From Fusarium oxysporum f. sp. lycopersici 4287 (lineage: Eukaryota > Ascomycota > Sordariomycetes > Hypocreales > Nectriaceae), in NCBI RefSeq assembly GCF_000149955.1, contig NC_030989.1, forward strand, positions 513,079 to 577,078: a DNA stretch of 64,000 bases. The letters are read 5' to 3'. Below the pieces are notes generated by a model. The model saw only the letters and a list, made by a program, of their open reading frames with translations. It was not told the DNA's origin and made no database searches. A program made the translations under genes and the position numbers. How positions within the stretch are numbered: position 1 is the stretch's first letter; every line of letters begins with the position of its first letter. This document shows, in pieces, positions 9,823 to 20,495 of the stretch.

Positions 9823-11856
9823 TCAAAATGGGCAATGCCCCCCATGCTGTTGTCTCCATGCTCTCGGTCCAGTTGGAGGATTGAACTGCGAATTAGGCTG
9901 TGGCTGATTCGCAATACCAAGCCCAGCTCCTCCTTGATTTCCGCCCTGTCTTTGTGGCGCAGATGAATGAGGTTGGCCGCGGTGCCCATGGCGGCGCTCT
10001 CTCTCCTTCTTGGCCAGGAACTTTCGCTTCCGTTCCCGGTCTCGGGTTCTGTCCCTCTGCCCCTTGCGCTTTCGTGGGCGACCACCTGCAACCTGAGGAA
10101 CGTTGTGGGTCTGTTCCGGTTGATCCTCTAGCATCCCTTCGTCAGATGACTCAATTGATATAACCTCTCTGTCTTCAATGACATTCATTCTAGGCTCTTG
10201 TGCCGGACCTGGGTCAGGCTGTGTGACGAAGGGGCTTCGGACGTTCGACTGGGCTCGGTTGCGCTGGTTTGCGAGAAACGCCCGGAATGGATTAAGCTGA
10301 TCCCTGTGATCAGCTATAGTCCTGACCAAGTCACCAGCGTCGGGGTCAAATAACCGACGGATAGGATTGCTCTCTGGCTCGAAATGTCCCACTGGTTGAG
10401 GATCCCTAGGAAAGCCACCGAAAACTGCATTGTTGGGCAGCAAGTTGTTATTGGCTGGGACTCCCTGTCCATCAGCCTGACCATAGAACATACCACCTTG
10501 GGTGGGAGGCTGGTTTACTGCTGCATTGCAGAGCTTCCTCCTCTGAAGCTTCATCCAAACCCCTTTGTATGCCTTCAATAGCTCCTCCAGTCCTGAGGGG
10601 TAACTTCTCGAGGTTCGACTGGCGCAATATTGCAGATAATGAACCTCGCAGGAGATGTTCATACTACAATCATGCAACCGGTCCAAAGCGCTGATCACGA
10701 CACCCAAGTCTCCAGTCCTGACCAGCAAAGTTTCGGTTGATGTTGGTACTGCGCTTACACCAACCTGATCAGCTATCAACACCAGAAGCTTGGCGTGAGG
10801 TGTCACAAACACACCTGCAGTTTTCAATCGTTCTTGATGGAAGCGAAAGCGCTCTAGGACTGGAGAACCAGAGAACTGGCCCAGATTGCCACAACCGAGG
10901 TGGCTCAAGATGTGCGCCTCTTCCGCAGAGAACCCCTCGCCATTGTCTCTCTGGCAAATGACTGCCCATCTGATAACGATGGGGAGAAACCGGTACGCAT
11001 TTGTCTCCTAGAACAAAGGATGTGTCATGATTATCTTGAGCTTGTCGCAGAAATGTAACGTCCACAGGGGGTTGCGCTTCATTTGTCCAGCATGCATGAA
11101 GCTATCGCTACCGCTATTGTCGAATTCGAAGTCGTGATACGTGGATAGCAGAGATAGAGGATCCATGTTGCAGAGATGAAAAGAGATCTTGAAGACCGAG
11201 GAAAGATGAGTACCACGATCCGGCAAGCGCTGTATTGCAGCCTTGATTACACCATTGTCCCAAGAGGCGCCCAACTCATCTTCTTGATTCTGGCTCCAGG
11301 TGTGAGAATCGATAAATTTTGCGAGCTCATACTGCTCTTCTTCTTTCGTTCTTTCCTTGCTGATGGAAACAGACTCTCTGTCCTTCTCCCTGGTCGAATG
11401 GACCGAGTTTCGATAATCCTTGATGAATTCCGCGACAGCTTGGTTCTCATATTTGTCGGGCGAAAGCAAAGCATCCTCACTGCCAAGCTGTGATGTGTCG
11501 ATAGTTCGGTAAGGAGAGTCTCCATAATTGCTGGGAATGTATGCGTCACCCATCCAACTCTGGTGGCTGTCATTTCCATCATCCAGCGGTTGCACTGGCG
11601 AAGGAAATCGTGTCCGCGATACACGGGCGGCATTTTCAGCAGCGATTGTCTTCTTGTTCTTGGACCCTCGTGGTCTTCCTCTTCCTCTTCGTACGGGGAG
11701 TACTTGATCAGGCGTTGAGGTGGTGTCGTTTACAAGTCTGACGGAAAGACTCTGGCTCCCTTCTCCAATCTCCGTCCCGGTGTCAAGATTCTGGGGAGTC
11801 ACAGCTACCGCCGCGCCCTGTGAACCTGTGACTGACGGCGGATGATTTTCATCCAT
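9823..11856 (-). CDS. AT-hook protein with an in-frame TAG (codon 283)
   Basis: ATG at 11856 opens 282 codons to a TAG at 11008-11010. The same frame then stays open for 394 codons to the stop at 9823. Sequence straddling the stop reads as one protein (KLKIIMTHPLF before, ETNAYRFLPIVIRWAVICQR after). There is no GT in the needed phase within 60 nt upstream, so an intron is unlikely. An AT-hook core (RRGRGRPRGSKNKK, about residues 56-69) suggests DNA binding in the nucleus. Residues 170-200 are charged and helical. After the TAG come an ordered region (SHLGCGNLGQFSGSPVLERF), a Gln/Pro/Asn-rich region, and near the C-terminus a strong basic segment (RKRKGQRDRTRDRERKRKF) that may be a nuclear signal. 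Read through, it is about 677 residues. It could instead be a nonsense-mutated gene giving a 282-residue AT-hook protein. Confidence 0.65.
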
Positions 11857-12655
11857 TCTTTTTATTTTATATTGTCTTAGAACTTAATTTGTCCGTGTGC
11901 GCTGTTGCGCAATTCGAGGAGGATGTTGGTGGTGAGGTCAAGAAATGAAATCTGAAGAGAGGCCCACCGGCTGAGGCTGGTCTACCAGACTCTGGCCTAA
12001 AGTTAGGGGCCGTGCTGTGATGCGAATACAGCGTAAACCCCAATGTCACAGATGGCCCCTTTCAAGCCCGTGTTAGACACTGTCAGCAGCCAAAGCGGTA
12101 TTAGGGATCTCGGTAACTTGACTTGGCCGTCCACGATAGTGTCAGCTTAGAAGGGTACTAACGAATGGGGGAATAGTCCACGGTGAAAGTGTTTTATAGG
12201 TACCGCGGTTTGTTCACAACGGTGGTGAAATTGGCTGCTTGCAGTGCGAATGGTTAATCTGTTAAGGCCCAATAAAGCAAATGGCACATGTTAAAATCCT
12301 GACATAGAGCACACAGAACAAAGAAAGAAAGGTTGGTGGCGCACGCCTCTTGCTCACCATCAATACAAATGACTCAAAATTAACAAACATGGTGATTATG
12401 TGAGATCCTCGTATTCTTCATGCTTTCATATGTTTGATATGTTGATATCACTCAAAAGACTGCAGTTGCCTACTTGGTCTTTGATAGCTTCATTGAACCC
12501 CATAGAAGACCAAGGTGCAGTGTGACAAACGGATAAATACAAGACCATTGCTTCTGTTCGGCTTCTGTTCGGACACGGGAGGCGGAATAAATTTGCCATG
12601 GCCATCTACTTTGAAGAGATCTGAAGTGAATTGAGATGATACGAGACGAAATCTT
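11857..12655. other. Intergenic, nothing recognised
   Basis: Upstream flank of the AT-hook gene. No frame on either strand has splice context or motifs worth calling. Confidence 0.5.
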
Positions 12656-12844
12656 TCACGAGAAGAAACCTGGTTTTTTTCTTCTATGAAGCCTTGCTGT
12701 TTCAGGGTTCATCTCCTTGACATTAAAGTAGGACTTGAGGAGACAATCCTTATCGTCGACGTTGAAGGAGATCGTCTTGGTGATGAGTGCGATTGCTATA
12801 CCTGCCTTGGAACTACCTCGGCTTGGATTCTTCCAGACAACCAC
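12656..12844 (-). pseudogene. Fragment related to the 8555 'SFNVDD' protein
   Basis: The minus-strand frame contains ITKTISFNVDDKDCLLKSYF then NVKEMNPET, aligning with VAKTISFNVDDEEALLKAYR / HVKAMNPSA of the gene at 8555. The similarity covers about 30 residues and is lost on both sides. The frame has no convincing start (open upstream to about 12890) and ends shortly after the block at a TGA. It looks like a leftover of a duplication, in opposite orientation and about 3.3 kb away. A small spliced gene cannot be excluded. Confidence 0.6.
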
Positions 12845-13181
12845 TGGACCTGATTGATCTCTATCTTGTTCAAAAGAACTCGATGTGCATGCATATACCT
12901 ATGCACTCACCTAGATGGACGAGTGTTATAACCACAGAAGGCTTTCTGCGAATTTTCGAAGGCTAAAGGTACAAAGAGCTCTCTGCCCAATTCACTCGGC
13001 ACTGGAATATTGTCAGTACTTCGATAGACCTTTCGCTTCTCTAAATTTTTAAACACTGATATCTCATACCTAGGTCAGAGCCTGACACTAATTGGACATT
13101 GAACCATCAGTCGACGTCCACCTCTCTCTGGTATAACGAGAGCCGAGTTTGTCCAGCATCTCTGATCCATATAGAATTACA

Positions 13182-13502
13182 TCACCGAGTCTTTATGTAT
13201 GAATTTACTTTCGAGCGGTGCAATAAAATCCCATCAATAGAGTCATAGTAGAGGTTGCGACCCTCGACGCGCGGCAAGTGCCACTGCTCAAGGACCTAGA
13301 TGAGGAAGTCTGTATCTTCAAGAGACTTCGGCACTTTCAGGAAGCCCATACCCTCAACAATCTGGAAGATTCTCTGGAGTTTCTTCCCAGTCACGTCGAG
13401 ACATGCATAGCGCCTGTCATCGTAACCATTGGGTGAAGGCTTCAAACACACCTTGCAACAGCCCCATACAGCTGGACGATGGAGGTCGAAAGCAAAGCAA
13501 TT
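13182..13502 (-). pseudogene. Gene remnant with an in-frame TAG
   Basis: A clean minus-strand frame reads NCFAFDLHRPAVWGCCKVCL, then YDDRRYACLDVTGKKLQRI, up to a TAG at 13296-13298. It continues as VLEQWHLPRVEGRNLYYDS to a TGA at 13182. The Cys spacing (CC-x2-C) hints at metal binding, but I recognise no domain. Upstream the coding signal moves to another frame (SRRLIDAIEIALLSTS) with a TAA before it, so the 5' part is broken or needs splice sites I could not find. I treat it as a remnant. Confidence 0.5.
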
Positions 13503-13743
13503 TCTATGGCATCAATCAATCGCCTTGATGGAAGTTATCTAAGACTTTCCGCCGGGGACGAAAAGGGCATTGTATTTGCCACCTCTTCCTCAGAACAGCG
13601 ACGGGAATTCGTCGTACGATTTGCAGCAATGTCGACCAAGGCCTTGCATCCTTTTTGACAATAGGGACGAGATGGCCGCCCTGGAAGATATCCAAGCCAG
13701 TTTTCTTTGATGATGCGGGCTTATTGCCATGGATGGATAGGGA

Positions 13744-14010
13744 GTGATCATTCAGAATACCAATTCCTTTGTTCCTAACCAACAAGTGATCCCTGCTCCC
13801 GCCCCCTCCCCAACCCGAACATCCAGACAAAGAATGATGAATTGGAATGGCACTGACAGCGACGAATATGGTAAGGCCCAAAAAGAAATAGTTAGTACAC
13901 ATCATTTCAATGACAAGGGGGAAGTAACTAACAATAGTCTAGTACTGCAAACACCCCCGAAGCCGTTGCGAAAACAGTGGTGCCAACTTCAACAAAGAGT
14001 CACGTACTGA
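13744..14010 (+). CDS. Possible small spliced gene, unknown
   Basis: A plus-strand frame of 88 codons contains NQQVIPAPAPSPTRTSRQRM and ends in TGA. Inside it are intron signals: donor GTAAGG near 13870 and CTAAC followed by acceptors near 13937 and 13942. After the first acceptor another frame reads well (TANTPEAVAKTVVPTSTKSH). The exact model cannot be fixed by eye, and a minus-strand frame over the same place is also open. Low confidence, and no function is suggested. Confidence 0.25.
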   Translation: MIIQNTNSFVPNQQVIPAPAPSPTRTSRQRMMNWNGTDSDEYGKAQKEIVSTHHFNDKGEVTNNSLVLQTPPKPLRKQWCQLQQRVTY

Positions 14011-14373
14011 CGCTCTTATGGCTACCAATCTGTTATTCTTCTTGAATATACTTCTGCAATAAGCTCGTTGATCTGTTCAAGACGTTCGGGTTCATAACCG
14101 TGAAATTATGAATGTTGAGTGTTCTGGAGGCGTCCCATCGCCCCATGGAGCATCTCACGTCAACACTATACTAAATTGCAAACAGATACGATCCGACGAA
14201 GGAGTGGGACTTGAATTTGTTAAATTTGGAGTCCAAATTGTTGAAGTTTCTTTGTTATACCAGTACCGGCTCCTGAAAGATGTATAATACCCATCAATAC
14301 TCCCACCCAGTCTGCGACCAACTCAAAAGCAATACCAGTATCCATCTCCACCCTATCAGTACAGGCAAACAAA
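14011..14373. promoter_or_regulatory. Upstream region of the helicase-like gene
   Basis: Stretch before the start at 14374, with TATAAT-like (about 14283) and CA/CT-rich sequences just before the ATG. No defined binding site seen. Confidence 0.4.
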
Positions 14374-16571
14374 ATGGCCTTTCAGGAAGCCTTCGATAAT
14401 GTCCTCGCCGAGATCGATGATTGGATCGAACTCCCTAAGCTAGAGGGCGACATCTTCGGCCATCTCAAGTTCAAGGCCGCTGTTGGAAACATCTTTGAGA
14501 TCCCGGACAAGCTGTATCTCCGGAGACTTCTCTATGATACCAAGATCGTTGTTGTCGTCGCGGAAAGCAAAAAGGCAATGATGGATAAGAACCTGATGCC
14601 CAGAGTCACCGCAACCAGACGAGCAGCTTTACAAGATGGACAACTGGTCACATCGGATGTGGCAGTCTATTCGTACGGCGAGCTTTTCACTCTTCTCAAG
14701 AGCTTTCGAGACCCTCTATTCTGGAATCAAGCTTCCCAGAACTTCTGTCATCCGTTCACAATGTTCTTGATGGACGTCGACCCTGATTTCAGTGCAGAAT
14801 TTGTCCTGGCGCTGAACGCTGCGACGGTCTTCGCTTCCACATTCAATGACAATCAGCAGAACCCAAACACCGTTGTGAGGCTAATGACCATGTCATCTGA
14901 GCGCATCCACCCATTCATCACCAAGTTGTTCAATCACTTCGATTACTGCCAGTTCTTCGAACTACCCGAACTAGAAGATCGCTACGCCCCCAAACACGTT
15001 GCCTCGGCCGACATGAACAAAGTACTGCGCAAGATCAAGTCGTGGATCGGAAAAGAAGGACAAAATCAGAAGAATACGATCATCACTTTCTGCGGAGAGG
15101 ATCTTATGCCTGATGAATGGCGCGGAGACCCGTTCATCCAGGACTTCAGACAGGTCCAAGTGATCCACCCCGGGATTCTAGACATCATCAAGGCCAGCAA
15201 TGAAAATATGCTGATTTCCTTTCCCGAGACCTTTGAGGCCGACTTCACTCTTGAGATTTCTGGAAATGTGCACATAGTAGGAAGTGTTGTGCGGAGACGA
15301 CGTATTTTGGATGGGCAGACTGGCCACGAGGTTGAAGTCACACTCAAGCTGTCGAAGCGAGAGCGCGAAGCCCAGATATCTGCGGCGTCGGGGTTCAACA
15401 TCGATGACACGAAAGTCCGCTTCTATGCACCTGCAAACTACATTACGTCTCCCAAATTCGATTTCCCTCGTCGCATGAAGTTTGCCTGCGAGCAGATTGA
15501 CGGATTTGTCGCGGCATGGACGGATCTAGAAGACTGGCCTGATCAAACGTTCGAGATTCTTGAAATCTTGAACGTCAAAAACGGAGGTACTAATCAGAAC
15601 AATGCCCTTTCTGCCACAGCCGCGCGCGATGGCATTGATTATTATGATATTGGGGCTGCTCTCGATCAAACTTGGAAGCGCTTGCAGGTCCAAGGCCTCA
15701 TTGGCCTCACTTTTACTGATTTTGCGCTTGGTACAGCCATCCCTGCCGACCGTGCGAGGTTCTTCCACGACCTCAACCAGATTATAATGCATAATGGCAA
15801 GGCCGCACATGCCACGGCAATTCAATCTGCGCCAAATCTCAGTCAGCTCAAGATGCACCTGGTTGCGGCTCTGTGGGTCGGCATGAAGCGACTAGTCGAA
15901 GTCGATTGGCAAGACTACAACGGGAATGTCGACCTGGAAATTCGAAGCCTTATTGGCTTTAGCAGCGCCGCCGCAATTGCTCGGTACGGCACCCTATGGT
16001 CCAAGCTGGGCTTGATGGAGGCTGTCTGGGCGAAGCATGCTGCAGGCTTTTGTCCCAACAGCACCGCTTCAGGTCAAAGTGGATGACTTACAGGCAATCT
16101 ATCTCCGCTTTGGCAGCCCGTGAAGGGATTACAATGCCTTCCGTCGATGGCTTTTTCCACAGAGACTTCAAAATCGAGGAAGACGATTATAACCAGCTGT
16201 GTCGGCACTTCATGCGGGCGTACTCGAACCAGGTCGCCATAGTCACGAAGAGCAGAAACAGGTGGGAGATAGTCGACTTTTCATCAGGAGAATATCTGGA
16301 ATGCACGGATGATGTTCTGCATCTGGTCAATTGGGCCGAGCTCATTCAGCGGGAGGAAGGCTCTTCTGTGCTTGGATTCTATACTACAGCGTCTCGAGCC
16401 TCACGGAGGGCTAGAACCAAGATCTCTGACTGGAACTGGATCCCCGCTAGGCTCTGGGAAGACTGGGACCGGACTCTCAGATCCAATCGTCACAAGGGAA
16501 CAGAAGCTTTCAAGATGCAAGGGGCCTCTGGCCGGTCTCTCGGGTCTCACAGGAATCCCGACGAGGTTTGA
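14374..16571 (+). pseudogene. DEAH-helicase-like protein with degenerate ATPase motifs, frame broken near the 3' end
   Basis: ATG at 14374 opens 570 codons. Its order of blocks matches a DEAH/RHA helicase core. A motif Ia-like strand is at 57-66 (IVVVVAES). The DEAH position at 131-139 reads FLMDVDPDF. The SAT position at 171-177 reads MTMSSER. A motif IV-like FCGED lies near 239. A motif V/VI region at 301-340 (IVGSVVRRRRILD then REAQISAASG) lacks the QRxGRxGR arginines. No Walker A GKS/T is present, so ATPase activity is unlikely. Residues 430-500 resemble HA2. Coding then moves to frame +2 after a T4 run near 16050 (VPTAPLQVKVDDLQAIYLRF), meets TGA at 16121, and moves to frame +3 near a T5 run at about 16150. 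That frame runs to 16571 and resembles the OB-fold tail (FMRAYSNQVAIVTK...NWAELIQREEG). These breaks suggest a pseudogene or assembly indels. A truncated relative is at 59382. Confidence 0.65.
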
Positions 16572-17117
16572 GAGATCAGTGTACTTTATACTGCCATGTG
16601 TGAGTCCATTGTTCGTCGTAGGGGTACGGTAAGAACTGAGTGTCAGGCCTTTTGGGCATGGGACAGCAGGGCTTTGAGTTTCCGTCTGGTGGAATGTTTG
16701 TGTTTCCATTTTGTACTTGAATAGCTTGATATAGATGCCAATATTGTATTGCTCTGGATACGTAGAAGTTTACAGTCTAGCTATTGATGGATCCCAAGAT
16801 GAGTGAAGGCAGAATTGCTTGACACGGTGAAGTAAAATCTATGAACTGTTGTGTAGAGCTTACCCAGGGTGTCAAAGACACCTCTCAGCGCCTTCTTGAT
16901 GCCCTATTCTTAGCTCCTTCTCCTAATTCCACGCTGAGAGGGGCCCTCGTATTTCAGTCTGTCAGTAAGGAACGACCTTCAACTGTGCAATTCAGCTGAC
17001 ACTCAACACCCTCATTTCGTTTCGTTTTCTCTATCACCATTCATCATATTCCGTCTAGGTATTCTTACCTTAGGTATACACAACATCGTACGTGAATTCG
17101 TTACTCATTGAGCCAAG
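16572..17117. other. Intergenic, promoter of the next gene
   Basis: No gene seen. The last 100 bp before the start at 17118 are pyrimidine-rich, like other fungal leaders. Confidence 0.5.
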
Positions 17118-18221
17118 ATGGCGGATGGCAAACTTCCCCTCGAAAGTCCATATCAAAATCAAAAGATCTATCCACGCCCTGACAAGACCATAACCTTCTC
17201 TCGACAAGGAACACTTAATCGGTTTATCCTCCCGAAATACTATGAGCCCAGAGATCCCTGGCATAATTACGTTGATAGCTATTGGAAGATATACCGCACG
17301 CAACTGCAACATCTCCCCAATGGAGGGGATAGGAACCATCGAAGGATGACCATCATCAATCCCGACAAAGCGTCGCGCCAGACAAATATCATCCACTACA
17401 TCGGCGACTTGGCCGTGGTTGAGGAGAACTTCTTCGGGATTGAGATTCTTTGGGTTGGAAATGTGGATAATGAGACCAGTCTGAGTGACATTTGCAGAGA
17501 CATCAATACTTACCTGAAGCGGAGGTTTCGTGCAGCAAACAAGATTTCCTTCACAATGGGTGCCAGTCGCCGACCATTCTGTCGTGCACCGGTAACTACT
17601 ATCGATGTGGCTGCTACTATCAAGCGTCATTTCTTTGGAGATTTCCCAGATCTTCCAAGCGGTGAGAGGTTCGTACCCAATGTCATGGTGCGGTCGCGCC
17701 AGTGGGATGACTTGTGGTCTGGTCAATGCGACAGTTAGGGAAAGCTCATTGGCTACTACAAGCAACTCTCCAGCTCATACGTCAGTTTTATCCTTAGTTT
17801 CTATATCCCAGTAGATAGAAGCGACCCAAGAGCACACGAAATCATACAGAAACACTACATCCTGATGGGACTCTACCTGTGGTCGAACGACCGGCTTGTT
17901 AGAAATGGTCAGCAAAATGGAAACGGTGTACCAAACGAAGATGGAGAACCTGATGGAAAGGAGGTATCAATTCGGAACGGGATATCTCATAGAAATAATC
18001 ATTCGAACGGGAGCAGGATCCTAAACCGGAACACCTATTCGAATGGAAATGGAATCCTTGATGGAGATAATTATTCGAATGGCAACGGTTTGCCAACTGG
18101 AAACGGCGATCGCATTGTAGAGTTGGAGGATGACGAAGATGATGAGGAGGTTCCAGGGTTAGTTGTTATTGGAGATGAGAAGGCTGTCGTCGACGAGGAC
18201 GCCATGGATGAGGATGTCTGA
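17118..18221 (+). CDS. Unknown protein with an in-frame TAG and Asn-Gly repeats
   Basis: ATG at 17118 (MADGKLPLESPYQNQKIYP) opens 206 codons to TAG at 17736-17738. The same frame is then open for 160 codons to the stop at 18219. Sequence directly after the stop is protein-like (GKLIGYYKQLSSSYVSFILS; HYILMGLYLWSNDRLV). Any intron would have to be a multiple of three and start in phase 0. The only candidates (GTACCC, GTGCGG) are poor donors. The N-terminal part looks globular (IEILWVGNVDNETSLSDICR). The C-terminal 110 residues are low complexity, with repeated SNGNG units, followed by an acidic tail (DDEDDEEVPG). No family recognised. It stands in a run of three neighbouring genes that each have one in-frame TAG. 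Confidence 0.6.
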
Positions 18222-18481
18222 AAGCAGTAGAATTACGTACTGGTGGTGGACAGGGGATGTTTTGAGCTGTTGAAGGACCGCTTAAATTAAGCAACCATTA
18301 GCACCAAGTAGACAGGTGACTGAATACAGAGATCTCCGTTGCACTGATATCTCGACTAATGCTAAGTTGGCGATAAAGGCTAGTACAGTCGAAGACTCAG
18401 ACGTTCCTCTGGAGTCTTGTGTAAGCCACCGGAAACGAAACAAAATATTAGACACAAAAGGATAGGATATAATCAGATACT

Positions 18482-20019
18482 ATGAAAGATAGATTCGAGT
18501 CTATGTTCAATTGCTCAAGTCGCTTGATGGCCGGTCGAAGCTCAACAATGCCTGTCTGCTCTAAGTGTGACCACGTGACTTGCCGCTATCGTCACCGTGC
18601 AGTCCAATCTCAGCTCCGAGAAAGTAAAGAACAGGAAATCGCGTGCGATACGAGATATCTACACACAACAAAAATGGACCTGCAACTGGACACAGAAATA
18701 CGAAATGTTCTCGAATTAGTGCGCAGCTCTATGCGCACAAATGGAACGCCCCTTGAAGCTGCGATCCAAGAACTCAGACGTGTCACTGAGTCAGTTCAGA
18801 ATGCGAAAGACAGTCATCACCCCAAGTGGCTCCTTGATGAGAAGATTGGCAAGATGCATCTGAGGAAAGATATGATGAGTCGCCTTTAGAAGAGCCTTGA
18901 CGAGTTTCCAGATGGCAAACAGTTTAGGGAGATGGAACGGCAACTTGACAACAACATCAAATGCCTGAGGGGTTTGAAGGCAAAGTGTAAGAAGACACCC
19001 AAGCGCAGAATTCAGTTCCAGGGCATTGAACTCCCGGTAAGTCAGTGAAAGAAACATGCACGCGGTGCCATAGCTAAGTCAATCACCAGAAGCAACCTCA
19101 GAAGCCCATTATTCCGGCACGAAAAGCGCTCATTCGCAGAGGTCCCAGCAAAAACAAGAGCCTTGACATGGATAGACGAAACAAACGTCTCGAGCGCACC
19201 AAGCGACAACTGGAGAAGGAGAATGTTTCAGCGCTCTATGAAACAAGCAAATTGCGACAGGACCTCCGAAAGCAGAGGAGGACTCTGGCCAAAGAACGAT
19301 CAGAGAATGCACGAAAGAGCTTGGAGATCGACCTCTTGAGAAACGACAACATGACTGCGCATCAGAACCTGAACGACAGCCAGACAGCTCTCAAAGAGGC
19401 TCAAGAGCGATGTCGGGAGCTTGAAGCTTCTTTGCGATCACAGAACGAGGCCACTCACGCAGCGCAAGATCAATACACAGGAGAATCCCCCATCACCGTA
19501 GACGGAAGCAATTTCGATGAAGTTGGCGATCTAGACGACATGATTCCCTCAAAGCCGAGCTCTCCCGACGAGAAGGGGAACAAATTCAACGAGTACGAGT
19601 GGCACATTGCCACGCCACCACCAAGCCAAAGACGCATATCTTCGGTTACGACTGCCGCAACACCACCAGAGACACCTGTGGCTGACCCTTCGAACAACCT
19701 GATATTGCTTGGTGGCTATTTCCCCGTCGTGGAAGATGAAAATTTTGATGATGAGATGAAGGAAATCTTCAGAGGCCACTTGTACGTCGGCAGGGTCTTT
19801 AGGCGATTCAGAGAATTCCTTGAAACAGGACATGAGAACTCGTGGTACTGCGTTCAAGATATCGTCAAGTATGGATACAGCTTCGGTTCCTGGAATGACA
19901 ACATCTGCGAGAATGGGGAGCATGATGGCGTTCGTTGCAGGCAGGTCAAGGTTACCGTGGTCCACTCGATCAGACGGTTTCGCTTCAAACGCGATGAGGA
20001 TGTGAGACCGAGTAACTAG
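18482..20019 (+). CDS. Coiled-coil protein with an in-frame TAG (codon 136)
   Basis: ATG at 18482 opens 135 codons to TAG at 18887-18889. The frame goes on (KSLDEFPDGKQFREMERQLD) to a canonical intron at 19037-19089 (GTAAGT donor, GCTAAG branch, CCAG acceptor) in phase 0. Exon 2 is 19090-20019. The protein has an N-terminal Cys/His cluster (CSKCDHVTCRYRH, about 27-39) that might bind zinc. A long charged coiled coil follows in exon 2 (RTKRQLEKEN, then heptads to about residue 280), then an acidic Ser/Pro linker. The C-terminus looks globular (DEMKEIFRGHLYVGRVFRRF; ENSWYCVQDIVKYGYSFGSW). No good donor would splice out the TAG. Read through it is 494 residues. Function unknown. It is convergent with the gene ending at 20496. 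Confidence 0.65.
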
Positions 20020-20495
20020 CAGGACCCGTACCCCGAACGGTTGGTAACGACTCGGATCAGTTTATTGGAAGGCTCTTGAGTGAGGTTGAGGAAGATATCT
20101 GATGAAAGTTGAGATTTTTGTAGTTTTATGTGCTGGAATATTGCCGTCGTGGACAATGGAATTTTGGGCAATGGTCATTTCAGGGGAATCACTCGGTACG
20201 CTTACCACACCCTTAGCCACCTCCTCGGATGTATGTATTACAAGACTTTCACAAATACAATGAGAATAAGTCGAATATGCGGAATAATCTAAACAAAACG
20301 CTGTAACTGTGGTCGCCATGTTTGTATCCAAATTGTGGTCAAACGCTGTCCTAATAATATCGATACAATAAACTCCTCGATCCGAGGCTCTCCTCAAACC
20401 CATTTAACAACGGCCATCTTGGCGGCGCTCACTATCTGTAGATAAAAGCACTGTCTCTCCTGGAGTGAAAAGGCCTGCCTTTGCGTCGAAATCCG
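20020..20495. other. Gap between convergent genes, nothing recognised
   Basis: 476 bp between two convergent 3' ends. A plus-strand extension of 18 codons follows the stop of the upstream gene but adds nothing recognisable. Confidence 0.45.

Noticed and set aside
13296..13298. TAG in the remnant at 13182-13502
   Set aside because: The 5' part of this locus is frame-broken with a TAA, so it is only weak support for recoding and is left out of the main set.
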